A DNA stretch of 64,000 nucleotides from Lacisediminihabitans profunda (GTDB lineage Bacteria > Actinomycetota > Actinomycetes > Actinomycetales > Microbacteriaceae). The stretch spans positions 124,001 to 188,000 of the forward strand of contig NZ_VRMG01000015.1 of the NCBI RefSeq assembly GCF_008040105.1. The letters are read 5' to 3'. This document shows, one piece after another, positions 52,280 through 59,480 of this stretch. Each line of letters opens with the position of its first letter. The stretch's first letter is position 1. A program made the translations under genes and the position numbers. The notes beneath the pieces are model-generated. The model did not search any database, was not told the DNA's origin, and was given only the letters and a program-made list of their open reading frames with translations.

Positions 52280-53143
52280 TCAAGGCCCAGCCGAGAAGAA
52301 CTCCTTCAAGTGCCCCAGTACGGCCCCCGGCTGTTCCTCTGGCAGGTAATGTCCGCAGTCCGGGATGGCGTACCCCTGGACGTCGGACGCATATCGTCCC
52401 CAGATTCCGAGCACGTCATCGTTGCGCAACCCACCGTCCGCGCCCCATAACAGGAGGAGCGCAGCGGTGACGACGGTGCCTGCTGCGGCATCTTTGTCGT
52501 CCCTCTCGAGGTCAATGCCGAAGCCGGCGCGATAATCCTCCAGCGACGCCGCCAGATGTGCCGGATCTTCAAACGCGCGGAGATATTCGGATAGCGCATC
52601 GTCATCGATGGCACCCTTCTCGAGCGGCTCGCGAAAGAAATATCGCAGGTACGGCTCGGTGTTGCCGGCGAGCAGGATCTCCGGGAGGTCGGGCTGACGG
52701 TGGAAGAACCAGTGCCACATGCGCGTAGCCGAATCCACATCGACGGCAGCCATCACTTCGCGGGTAGGAAGGATATCGAGGAGAGCGAGCCGCTCGATGT
52801 CGGCGGGGTGGTCGAGCGCCCAGCGGTGAGATACGCGGGCGCCACGATCGTGACCGGCGACGAGAGCAGACGCATGACCCAGATGCTGCAGCAGCTCATG
52901 GAGATCGCGCGCCGTCGAGCGCTTATCGTAGCCTGTCGTCGCCAGGCCAGAGGCCCCGTACCCTCTCAGATCGGGAGCAACGACGGTGAATTCTCCGCCG
53001 AGCCCCTGCATCACGTGACGCCAGCAGGTGCTCGTCTGCGGCCATCCGTGCACCAGCACGACCAGCCGCTCGCCGTCCCCGAAGCGGCGGTAGGAAAGTC
53101 GCACCTCGTCCAGATCGACGGAGTGTGCGGTGACTTTCGACAT
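52280..53143 (-). CDS. alpha/beta hydrolase, fluoroacetate-dehalogenase-like
   Basis: 287 residues. The oxyanion loop is LVHGWPQTSTCWRHVM, the nucleophile elbow LVAGHDRGARVSHRWALDHP has the GHDRG signature of fluoroacetate dehalogenases and related hydrolases, and the catalytic His is in DCGHYLPEEQP. The cap contains WHWFFHRQPDLPEILL. The halide-binding set (His/Trp/Tyr) is only partly evident, so an ester or epoxide substrate is also possible. It is divergent from an SDR gene with a weak regulon palindrome in the gap. Confidence 0.88.
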   Translation of the reverse strand: MSKVTAHSVDLDEVRLSYRRFGDGERLVVLVHGWPQTSTCWRHVMQGLGGEFTVVAPDLRGYGASGLATTGYDKRSTARDLHELLQHLGHASALVAGHDRGARVSHRWALDHPADIERLALLDILPTREVMAAVDVDSATRMWHWFFHRQPDLPEILLAGNTEPYLRYFFREPLEKGAIDDDALSEYLRAFEDPAHLAASLEDYRAGFGIDLERDDKDAAAGTVVTAALLLLWGADGGLRNDDVLGIWGRYASDVQGYAIPDCGHYLPEEQPGAVLGHLKEFFSAGP

Positions 53144-53220
53144 GCGGCAACCTTCTCTCCGGTACGCAATCTCGCACCGTCGGTGACCGTACCACCTGGA
53201 CCGAATCCAATAGTCTCACC

Positions 53221-53240
53221 GGTTTCCGCCGACCGAAAAC
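53221..53240. promoter_or_regulatory. weak regulon palindrome, hydrolase / SDR divergent promoter
   Basis: GGTTTCCGCCGACCGAAAAC keeps the outer halves of the motif (compare GGTTTTCGCTGGGCGAGAA) but two central G positions differ. It sits 78 bases before the hydrolase ATG and about 60 bases before the SDR ATG. Confidence 0.38.
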
Positions 53241-53301
53241 TCGACGTGCAACGGAATTGCGTCCATGGAACATTCGGACCTAGTGCAATCTAGGGAGTGA
53301 C

Positions 53302-54072
53302 ATGAGCGACGATACAAAGAACGCAGTGGCCGTCGTCACCGGGGCAGCTGGCGGCCTCGGCAGGGTGATAACTCGCGTTCTGCTCGAGGACGGGTTCCGC
53401 GTGGCCGCCATCGACATCGGCCGAGGCCGGCTCGACGAGGCTTTTCGCGACGAGATCGGCTCTGGAGATGTGCTCGCGCTGGAATGCGACATCACCGACG
53501 AAGCCGCGGTCGCCCGCACGATCGCTCGAGTCGACGACACTTGGTTGCGGCTAGACGCACTCATCAACAATGCTGGAATTGAGCCACAGCACTCGATCCG
53601 CGATGCCGACATGACCCTGTGGGATCAGACGTTCGCGGTCAACGTGCGAGCCCCCATGATGTTGGTAAAACACGCCACGCCTATCTGGGAACGACAACAA
53701 CGCGGCACAGTCGTCTGCATAGGCTCGCGTACCTGGCAGAGCGGAAGCAGCACCGCATCCTACGGAGCGTCGAAGGCAGCGCTCGTTGGATTGGTTCGGT
53801 CGATCGCCTCCGAACTCGGACCGATCGGCGTGAACGCGAACGTCGTCGCTCCCAGTTTCGTGCGGACTCCCCTCAATGCGATCAAGGGCGACCATGATTA
53901 CATCGACGACTACGCAGCGCGATTCACGGCGATAAGCGCGATGCGACGACTGATCGAGCCGATCGATGTGGCCAACGCCGTTGCGTTTCTCGCGTCGCCT
54001 CGGGCTAGGAACATCACCGGCGACGTGATCAACGTCGCAGCCGGCAGCCACATGCCACCGACCATCAGGTAA
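53302..54072 (+). CDS. short-chain dehydrogenase/reductase
   Basis: 256 residues. VAVVTGAAGGLGRVITRVL is the cofactor loop and DALINNAGIEPQHSI the NNAG motif. Catalytic Ser and Tyr/Lys are in VCIGSRTWQSG and ASYGASKAALVGLV. The end, NITGDVINVAAGSHM, is the usual substrate-loop tail. A complete classical SDR of the FabG type, GGAGTGAC before the ATG. It is the last intact gene of the cluster and is followed by an IS481 fragment. Confidence 0.9.
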   Translation: MSDDTKNAVAVVTGAAGGLGRVITRVLLEDGFRVAAIDIGRGRLDEAFRDEIGSGDVLALECDITDEAAVARTIARVDDTWLRLDALINNAGIEPQHSIRDADMTLWDQTFAVNVRAPMMLVKHATPIWERQQRGTVVCIGSRTWQSGSSTASYGASKAALVGLVRSIASELGPIGVNANVVAPSFVRTPLNAIKGDHDYIDDYAARFTAISAMRRLIEPIDVANAVAFLASPRARNITGDVINVAAGSHMPPTIR

Positions 54073-54144
54073 ACGAGAGATTGAAGGACGCTGGGTTCTC
54101 GACGTTCGGCCCCGCCCGGTGTGGAAAATTGAGACTTCACGTCG

Positions 54145-54330
54145 TCAGCGATCCGGTTCGGGCTCACCCGTCGGTCGACGAGTGCGAGGCTCCAGCGCTG
54201 CAGCCAGGCTCTCTTCAAGCGCGCGCTTCCGGATCGCATGGAACGTCTTCCGAGACAGACCATGCTCGAGACAGAAGGTCGTCACCGACCCGCGTGGCGC
54301 ATCGCGGAAGTGTCACCGATCTACTGACGG
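54145..54330 (-). mobile_element. IS481-like element fragment (transposase N-terminus)
   Basis: On the minus strand DAPRGSVTTFCLEHGLSRKT, FHAIRKRALEES and LEPRTRRP form the helix-turn-helix start of an IS481/IS3-like transposase, ending at a stop at 54145. Just upstream (plus-strand positions 54308 on) lies GAAGTGTCACCGATCTACTGA, which resembles the leader of the second fragment at 59082-59275. The first 20 residues and the whole DDE domain are missing. Confidence 0.68.
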
Positions 54331-54379
54331 TTGACGTAGAACAATCCGCCCTTCCAGTGCCGGTCGTCATCGACGGCAT

Positions 54380-54926
54380 CCGGACGCGGGCGGCAAGGGT
54401 CACGCACATTGGCGGGGCACGCGTCGTGCTGACCTCTAGCCGAGCGCGCCGCCTGGGACTTCATCGGGCAGGAGGGCGGCGGCACCGAGTTGGTCGTGCT
54501 CAACCCGACCTGGATCGCCGGGTCGACGCTGACATCCGACGCCCGGTCGTCCCTGCAGGCGTTCTCGGCGATGCTCGGCGGACACATGCCGCTCGCGCCG
54601 CGGCAGCGGTTCGGGATCGCCGACGTGCGGGACGTGGCCTCCGCCCACCTGGCCGCGATGTCCGCCCCGGATGCCGCCGGCAAGCGCTACTGCTGCTCGC
54701 CGACGGGCCCACTACAAGCTGGCTCGGCGTCGCACACGTTCTGCACGAGCACTTCGGCGCCCTCGCCGCGAAAGCGCCGACAGAGGAGGCGCCCGGCGAC
54801 GACCTGCCGCCGCTGGTGATCCACAACGAGCGCGCGAAGGCGGAGCTCGGGTTCGCGCCCCGGCCGGCCGAGACGACCATCGTCGAGACGGTCGAGAACA
54901 TGCGCGTGCAGCGGATGCTCGGCTAA
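54380..54926 (+). pseudogene. broken extended SDR (dihydroflavonol reductase / epimerase-like)
   Basis: Pieces in different frames follow the order of an NAD-dependent epimerase: ARVVLTSS (about 54415), then AERAAWDFIGQEGGG and LVVLNPTWIAGSTL in the next frame, FGIADVRDVASAHLAAM, and after another shift LLADGPTTSWLGVAHVLHEHFG and ELGFAPRPAETTIVETVENM up to the stop. The YxxxK segment between the first two pieces is deleted, as is the N-terminal Rossmann half. The gene is dead. Confidence 0.72.
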
Positions 54927-54936
54927 CGCTCCGCCT

Positions 54937-55806
54937 CTAGAGTGCGAACCCCGACTGAGTCATTCGTCCCAGAAGCGCGAGCGCATGCTGCGAGGAGGTA
55001 CCTTCAACCGCCGTGCAGATGACGATGCTCTGACCCGGCGTCTCCGCGCTGGTCAGGAGTTGCTGGCGCAGGGCGAGTTCACCCGCGACCGGATGCCGCA
55101 CGCGATATGTCGCGCTCGACGAGGTACGGATGCTCTGCCCGGCCCAGATCCTTACGAAGTCGTCGCTCGACACGGATAGCCGGCCGATCAACGCGAGCAG
55201 GCGAGCGTCGGTGGGGAATCGAGCCGAGAGCACACGAAGGTGCCCGACGCTGGCGATCGCCTTCTCTTCCCAGTCGAGGTAGAACTCGCGCATGTGAGGG
55301 TCGAGGAAGATCATCTCTGTGGCGTTTGGTCGGCGCTCGGAGTCATCGACATCTGCTGGGTCGAGGTGCGGCGCGAACAGGGCGTGGCCGGCGCGGTTCC
55401 AAGCCAGGATGTCACGGCGCCTCCCGAGAACCATTGCGGCAGTGTCCTGAAGTCCGGTCAGGATCTCGCGGAAGCCGGCACTCGCCTGCTCCTCCGGCGG
55501 ATCCGCGAACGGGAGGGGACGCGTAGCTGCACGCGCGAGGTTGTGCAGGTGGTCGCGCTCGACGTCTCCGAGCCGGAGCGCCCGCGCGAGCGCATCGAGC
55601 ACCTGGGGCGATGCGTTGGCCGCCTGTCCCTGCTCGAGCCGCGTGTAGTACGAGGCACTCACTCCGGCGAGGATCGCGATCTCTTCGCGACGAAGCCCAG
55701 GAACACGACGGCGAAGCGGGCCCCGCTCTTCGCCTGCATCCGGAATCACCCGGGCGCGGCTGGCAGCGAGAAACGCACCCACTGTTCCCGCATCCCGACT
55801 GTGCAT
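54937..55806 (-). CDS. XRE-type regulator with MmyB-like ligand domain
   Basis: 289 residues of the same class as the regulator at 31662. The helix-turn-helix is RVPGLRREEIAILAGVSASY and YTRLEQGQ, and the C-terminal domain has MVLGRRRDILAWNRAGHALF, EMIFLDPHMREFYLDWEE and a late strand with YRVRHPVAGEL. It is divergent from the MBL hydrolase and carboxylesterase operon with a perfect palindrome between them, so it likely represses or activates that operon. Confidence 0.9.
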   Translation of the reverse strand: MHSRDAGTVGAFLAASRARVIPDAGEERGPLRRRVPGLRREEIAILAGVSASYYTRLEQGQAANASPQVLDALARALRLGDVERDHLHNLARAATRPLPFADPPEEQASAGFREILTGLQDTAAMVLGRRRDILAWNRAGHALFAPHLDPADVDDSERRPNATEMIFLDPHMREFYLDWEEKAIASVGHLRVLSARFPTDARLLALIGRLSVSSDDFVRIWAGQSIRTSSSATYRVRHPVAGELALRQQLLTSAETPGQSIVICTAVEGTSSQHALALLGRMTQSGFAL

Positions 55807-55838
55807 TGTTCATGATCCCACAGAATGCCACTCTGATG

Positions 55839-55853
55839 CCTGACCCTGTCAGG
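55839..55853. promoter_or_regulatory. palindrome between the XRE regulator and the MBL / esterase operon
   Basis: CCTGAC - CCT - GTCAGG, a perfect 15-base inverted repeat, 33 bases before the regulator ATG and 74 bases before the MBL gene. The sequence differs from the palindrome of the other XRE regulator (CATTAC/GTAATG), so the two regulators are not expected to cross-talk. Confidence 0.58.
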
Positions 55854-55926
55854 GGTAGTCCAGCCCGGGCGTGGCAGGTCGACGCTGTTGCAGGCAAGCT
55901 TGCCGATACCTACTGAGAGGACTGCG

Positions 55927-56820
55927 ATGAAGACCATCACAATCGGCGAGATCCCGATCATCCGGGTGGAGGAGATGCACGGCCCGATCATGCCGCCGGA
56001 CGTCTTCTTCCCCACCGTCCCGGCCGACGCGTGGACGAACCACACCGAGTTCGTGCCCGATCACATCGATGCCGAGGCCACCCTGGTCGAGGTCGCGATG
56101 CAGACCTGGGTGCTCAGGAGCAAAGACAAAACGATCCTCATTGACACCGGCGTCGGCAACGACAAAGCCCGACCAGCCGTCGACGTCTGGGACCACAACA
56201 GCATCGACTTCCTCGGTGCCCTCTCCAGGGCGGGCGTGAATGCGGCTGACGTGGACATCGTGGTCAACACCCACCTTCACGTCGACCATGTCGGATGGAA
56301 CACCTTCCTGCGCGACGGCGAGTGGCATCCCACCTTCCCGAACGCGACGTACCTGGTGAACCGACTCGACTTCGAGTTCTGGAACCCGGCCGGCAACGAC
56401 ACCATCACCGGGAGTGTCAACGAGAACGTCTACGAGGACAGCGTCGCACCTGTGCACCAGGCCGGGCAGATCCAGCTGTGGGAGGGGACTCACGCGATCG
56501 ACGACGCGATCACCCTTCAGTCGGCGCCCGGCCACACGCCGGGCCACAGTGTCGTGCTGCTCGAGTCCGGCGGGCAGAGCGCGCTGTTCGCGGCGGACCT
56601 CATCCACAGCCCCATCCAGATCCCGCATCATGAGCACAACAGTTGCTTCTGCCTGGATGCCGCCGCCGCCGCCGCCTCGCGGCGCAACTCGTTCGATTGG
56701 GCCATAGACCACGACGCCCTCGTGCTTCCCGCCCACATCAGCGGGCACGGGGCCTTCCGTGTCGCGCGGGCGGGTGGCGGCTACGCCATCCAGGCCTGGG
56801 CGGAATTCGACCGACTGTGA
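55927..56820 (+). CDS. metallo-beta-lactamase-fold hydrolase (lactonase-like)
   Basis: 297 residues. The zinc motif is NTHLHVDHVGW (His116, His118, Asp120, His121), with further ligands in APGHTPGHS and in FAADLIHSP, and a late His near ISGHG. The layout matches the AttM/AhlD-like MBL group that opens lactones, and other MBL hydrolases of xenobiotic pathways. TGAGAGGACTG precedes the ATG. The stop overlaps the GTG of the carboxylesterase gene (GTGA), so the two hydrolases are produced together and may attack the same ester or lactone. Confidence 0.9.
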   Translation: MKTITIGEIPIIRVEEMHGPIMPPDVFFPTVPADAWTNHTEFVPDHIDAEATLVEVAMQTWVLRSKDKTILIDTGVGNDKARPAVDVWDHNSIDFLGALSRAGVNAADVDIVVNTHLHVDHVGWNTFLRDGEWHPTFPNATYLVNRLDFEFWNPAGNDTITGSVNENVYEDSVAPVHQAGQIQLWEGTHAIDDAITLQSAPGHTPGHSVVLLESGGQSALFAADLIHSPIQIPHHEHNSCFCLDAAAAAASRRNSFDWAIDHDALVLPAHISGHGAFRVARAGGGYAIQAWAEFDRL

Positions 56821-58292
56821 ACATCACCGCCGAAACCGAGCAGGGGACGGTGGTGGGCACTCGCGGACCCTTGGCGGTGGTCTTCCATGGCGTGCCTTAT
56901 GCGGCACCGCCAGTGGGGCGGGCGCGTTTCGAGGCTCCCGCCCCTCCGCCGCATTGGTCGGGTGAACGGGACGCGCGCTTGCCAGGGCCGAACGCGCCTC
57001 AGCCGCGCCGGGATCGGTTCGGGCAACTCGACCTCTCCCCATTCTTCGCGGATGGCTGGCACCACGGTGACGACTATCTGACGCTGTCGATCTCGGCCCC
57101 GCCGGAGGCGCACCGCGCTCCCGTGGTGGTGTGGGTGCACGGTGGCGCGTTCCTCGCCGGTTCCACCCGAGCGCCCGCCTATGACGGTGAGTCGTTCGCG
57201 CGCGACGGCGTCGTCTTCGTCGGCGTCAATCTGCGCGTTGGCGCAGCCGGGTTCCTGAGGCTGCCGGACGCCCCCGACAACCGCGGTGTGCTCGACGTGG
57301 CGGCAGCTCTGGGCTGGGTGCAGCGCAACATCGCGGCCTTCGGAGGCGATCCTGGAGCTGTTACGCTCATGGGCCAGTCGGCCGGGGCGATCATCGTGAT
57401 GGACTTGCTGGGCCGCCCCGACATTCACACCCTCATCTCCCGCGCGATCGTGCAGAGCGGGACAGGTCTCGGCGGATTGACCGGCGAACAGGCGGATGTA
57501 GTCACAGGCGCGCTGGCCGCAGCGATCGGCGTCGCCCCGTCCGCGGCGGGTCTCGCCGACGTCTCAGACGAGGAACTCGTCGCAGCGTTCCCGCGGCTGA
57601 TGGACGTTGACATCACCCGACCCGGCGCGCGCGCACCGATGGATGGGATCGTACGATACGGGGTAGTGAGCGACCGGCAACCTCTGGTGTCCCTCCCCGA
57701 TGGTGCCGGCGTCGGCATTCCGTTGCTCATCGGGTCGAACCTCGACGAGGCCGCGTTGTATGTGCCGCAGTCCGACCGATCGGACGCCTCCGCCGAGCGC
57801 GCGCTCCACGCAGCAGCCGCTCGATTGAACGCGGACCCGGACACCATCGTCGAGGCCTACTGGCGACCCGATCGCACCCCCGACGAGGCGCACATCGCAC
57901 TCCTCAGCGACGGCATGTTCGGCCTGGGCACTCGGCTCTTCGCTGAGGCTCATTCTCGTGCCGGTCTCGCGTCCACCTATGTGTACGAATTCGAGTGGAG
58001 ATCGGACGCGCTGCAAAACCGTCTCGGTGCTTCTCACCTCATGGAGCTCCCGTTCGTCTTCGACAATGCCCGAATGCCGAGTCTGCACGGGCCCGACCGT
58101 CTGCTCGGCGATACCCCGCCGCCCCGCGATCTCGCCGAACGCATGCACGACAGTTGGATTCGCTTCGTGACGGAGGGCGACCCGGGGTGGCCGGCATTTA
58201 CGGGACCGGACGGGCCCGTTCAGCGGATCGGGCGCTCCTGGACCGTGCAGCACGCTCACCGCAGCGCCGAGTTCGCCGCCTGGGGCCGGTGA
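56817..58292 (+). CDS. type B carboxylesterase
   Basis: 491 residues. GVPYAAPPVGRARF, VVVWVHGGAFLAGS (oxyanion hole), the nucleophile Ser near 188 in VTLMGQSAGAIIV, a Glu in GSNLDEAALY and the His in GASHLMELPFVF give the complete triad of the cholinesterase/carboxylesterase family. It hydrolyses carboxylic esters; no signal peptide is seen, so it acts in the cytosol. The GTG at 56817 overlaps the MBL gene stop. Longer frames upstream lie inside the MBL gene and are excluded. Confidence 0.92.
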   Translation: MNITAETEQGTVVGTRGPLAVVFHGVPYAAPPVGRARFEAPAPPPHWSGERDARLPGPNAPQPRRDRFGQLDLSPFFADGWHHGDDYLTLSISAPPEAHRAPVVVWVHGGAFLAGSTRAPAYDGESFARDGVVFVGVNLRVGAAGFLRLPDAPDNRGVLDVAAALGWVQRNIAAFGGDPGAVTLMGQSAGAIIVMDLLGRPDIHTLISRAIVQSGTGLGGLTGEQADVVTGALAAAIGVAPSAAGLADVSDEELVAAFPRLMDVDITRPGARAPMDGIVRYGVVSDRQPLVSLPDGAGVGIPLLIGSNLDEAALYVPQSDRSDASAERALHAAAARLNADPDTIVEAYWRPDRTPDEAHIALLSDGMFGLGTRLFAEAHSRAGLASTYVYEFEWRSDALQNRLGASHLMELPFVFDNARMPSLHGPDRLLGDTPPPRDLAERMHDSWIRFVTEGDPGWPAFTGPDGPVQRIGRSWTVQHAHRSAEFAAWGR

Positions 58293-58643
58293 CCACGCTG
58301 TCCAGCCCAGAGGACGACTACTCGTTGGACGCAACGAGAATCGCCGGGGCCAGACAGATGGGCGCTCGGGCGGAATCGTGGGCCAGTAACTCCTGGCATG
58401 GACCTGAACCACCATTCATTCCGACGCTGCCGATGCTCTGAGGCGACTCACAGTGGCTTACCCGGCCGGAAAAGAGCAGATGGAAAAGGACGATCCCAAA
58501 CTTGGATCCGTCGTTAGCAATGCAGCGGTCAGACGATTCGGGCTGTGCAACGACATCGGTGAGCGATGGCGCGCGATCCGAAGACCGTACGGGCGTCCTT
58601 GGGCATCACTCGTGTCTAGTGGGATTGAACGTCCGAGAGTGTC
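58293..58643. other. 350-base spacer downstream of the carboxylesterase
   Basis: No gene, RNA or clear hairpin is supported. Short frames have no recognisable family, and codon use is poor. It lies between the esterase gene and the convergent epoxide-hydrolase remnant, and may be eroded sequence. Confidence 0.45.
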
Positions 58644-59050
58644 TCAGACCAGTAATGCGAATGTCGCCCGGACGTCTGCGACGAGGGCATCTGGCATTTC
58701 GAGGGCGAAGAAGTGCCCACCAGCGGCTGGTTCGTTAAAGTAGATGATCTTCGAGTATCGGCGCTCAAGTTGACGGCGCTACTTTCGGACAGCCTCCTTC
58801 GGGGGCATGGTGAAGCCGACCGGGACGCTGATCGGGTCGTCGATGGTGGCCGGCGATGACCAGCCGGACTGGTCCAATTCCCAGTACATCCGGGCGGCGG
58901 AGGCGCCTGAGTTTGGCAGCCAATACCTCATGATGTCGTCGAGTATCTCGTCGCGGGTGAAGGAGCCTTCGGCGTCGCCGGGTGTGCCGCAGGTGTCCTG
59001 GAACATGGCGTAGATCCATGCGGCCTGCCCTACGGGTGTCCCCGACTGTC
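58644..59050 (-). pseudogene. epoxide hydrolase C-terminal remnant, frameshifted
   Basis: On the minus strand GQAAWIYAMFQDTCG, SFTRDEILDDIMRYWLPNS and ARMYWELDQSG are the cap and middle of an EphA/microsomal-type epoxide hydrolase. After VPVGFTMPPKEAV the match jumps frame (near 58785) and ends QLERRYSKIIYFNEPAAGGH, FFALEMPDALVADV with the catalytic His. The N-terminal 60 percent is missing. It abuts an IS481 fragment, which probably removed the 5' part. Confidence 0.75.
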
Positions 59051-59081
59051 CCTCCCGATTTGAACGCTGACCGGTGGTCAC

Positions 59082-59275
59082 AATCAGCACAGAACGTCGA
59101 CACCGCTCCCCTCGGGGCATCAGACGGCCACTGAACGATGGCGAGACGGACGCGAGGATCAACAGGTTCAACAGCGCTCATCCCTCAAACATCGAGGCAG
59201 AAGTGTCAGGACCAAACGCCACGAAAGTGTCAGAGGTCTATTGATGCAGAAGTGTCAGGGATGTCCTGATACATA
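59082..59275 (-). mobile_element. IS481-like element fragment (end sequence and transposase start)
   Basis: An ATG at 59181 opens MSAVEPVDPRVRLAIVQWPS then DAPRGAVSTFC, the start of the same transposase type as the fragment at 54145-54330 (DAPRGSVTTFC). The match breaks after about 33 residues. Upstream, 59200-59275 holds three copies of (A)GAAGTGTCAGG or AAAGTGTCAGAGG, a leader pattern often seen before IS481-type transposases, sharing AAGTGTCA-n4-TCTA-n-TGA with the first fragment. Confidence 0.65.
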
Positions 59276-59305
59276 ACAAGCAGCTGAAGCTCTCGCCGAC
59301 GGGCT

Positions 59306-59328
59306 AATCCCCAATGAATACGGGGATT
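59306..59328. terminator. hairpin downstream of tRNA-Thr
   Basis: AATCCCC pairs with GGGGATT (9-base loop), 8 bases beyond the tRNA 3' end on its transcript side. It may end tRNA transcription. A TTTT run follows on the plus strand instead, so it could also stop read-through coming from the left. Confidence 0.5.
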
Positions 59329-59335
59329 TTGAGGG

Positions 59336-59408
59336 AGCCGCCTGTCAGAATCGAACTGACGACCTTCTCATTACGAGTGAGATGCTCTACCGACTGAGCT
59401 AAGGCGGC
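59336..59408 (-). tRNA. tRNA-Thr (anticodon CGT)
   Basis: A 73-base cloverleaf: acceptor GCCGCCT with AGGCGGC plus discriminator T, D arm TTAGCTCAGTCGGTAGAGC, anticodon stem TCTCA/TGAGA with loop CTCGTAA (anticodon CGT, reading ACG), and T arm GTCAGTTCGATTCTGAC. CCA is not encoded. The 3' end faces the accessory block and the IS481 fragment is only 60 bases away, the usual geometry of a genomic-island attachment site, although I found no repeat of the tRNA end elsewhere in the window. Confidence 0.95.
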
Positions 59409-59480
59409 GTGCTTCGGGAAACCCAAGTGGCACAGCATGAAAGCTTAGCGGATCGCGAGGGGTCCGCTTGCGCCCCGGAG

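Noticed and set aside
59336-59408. Direct repeat of the tRNA-Thr 3' end marking the far side of an island
   Set aside because: I looked for the T-arm and acceptor sequence elsewhere in the window and found none by eye.
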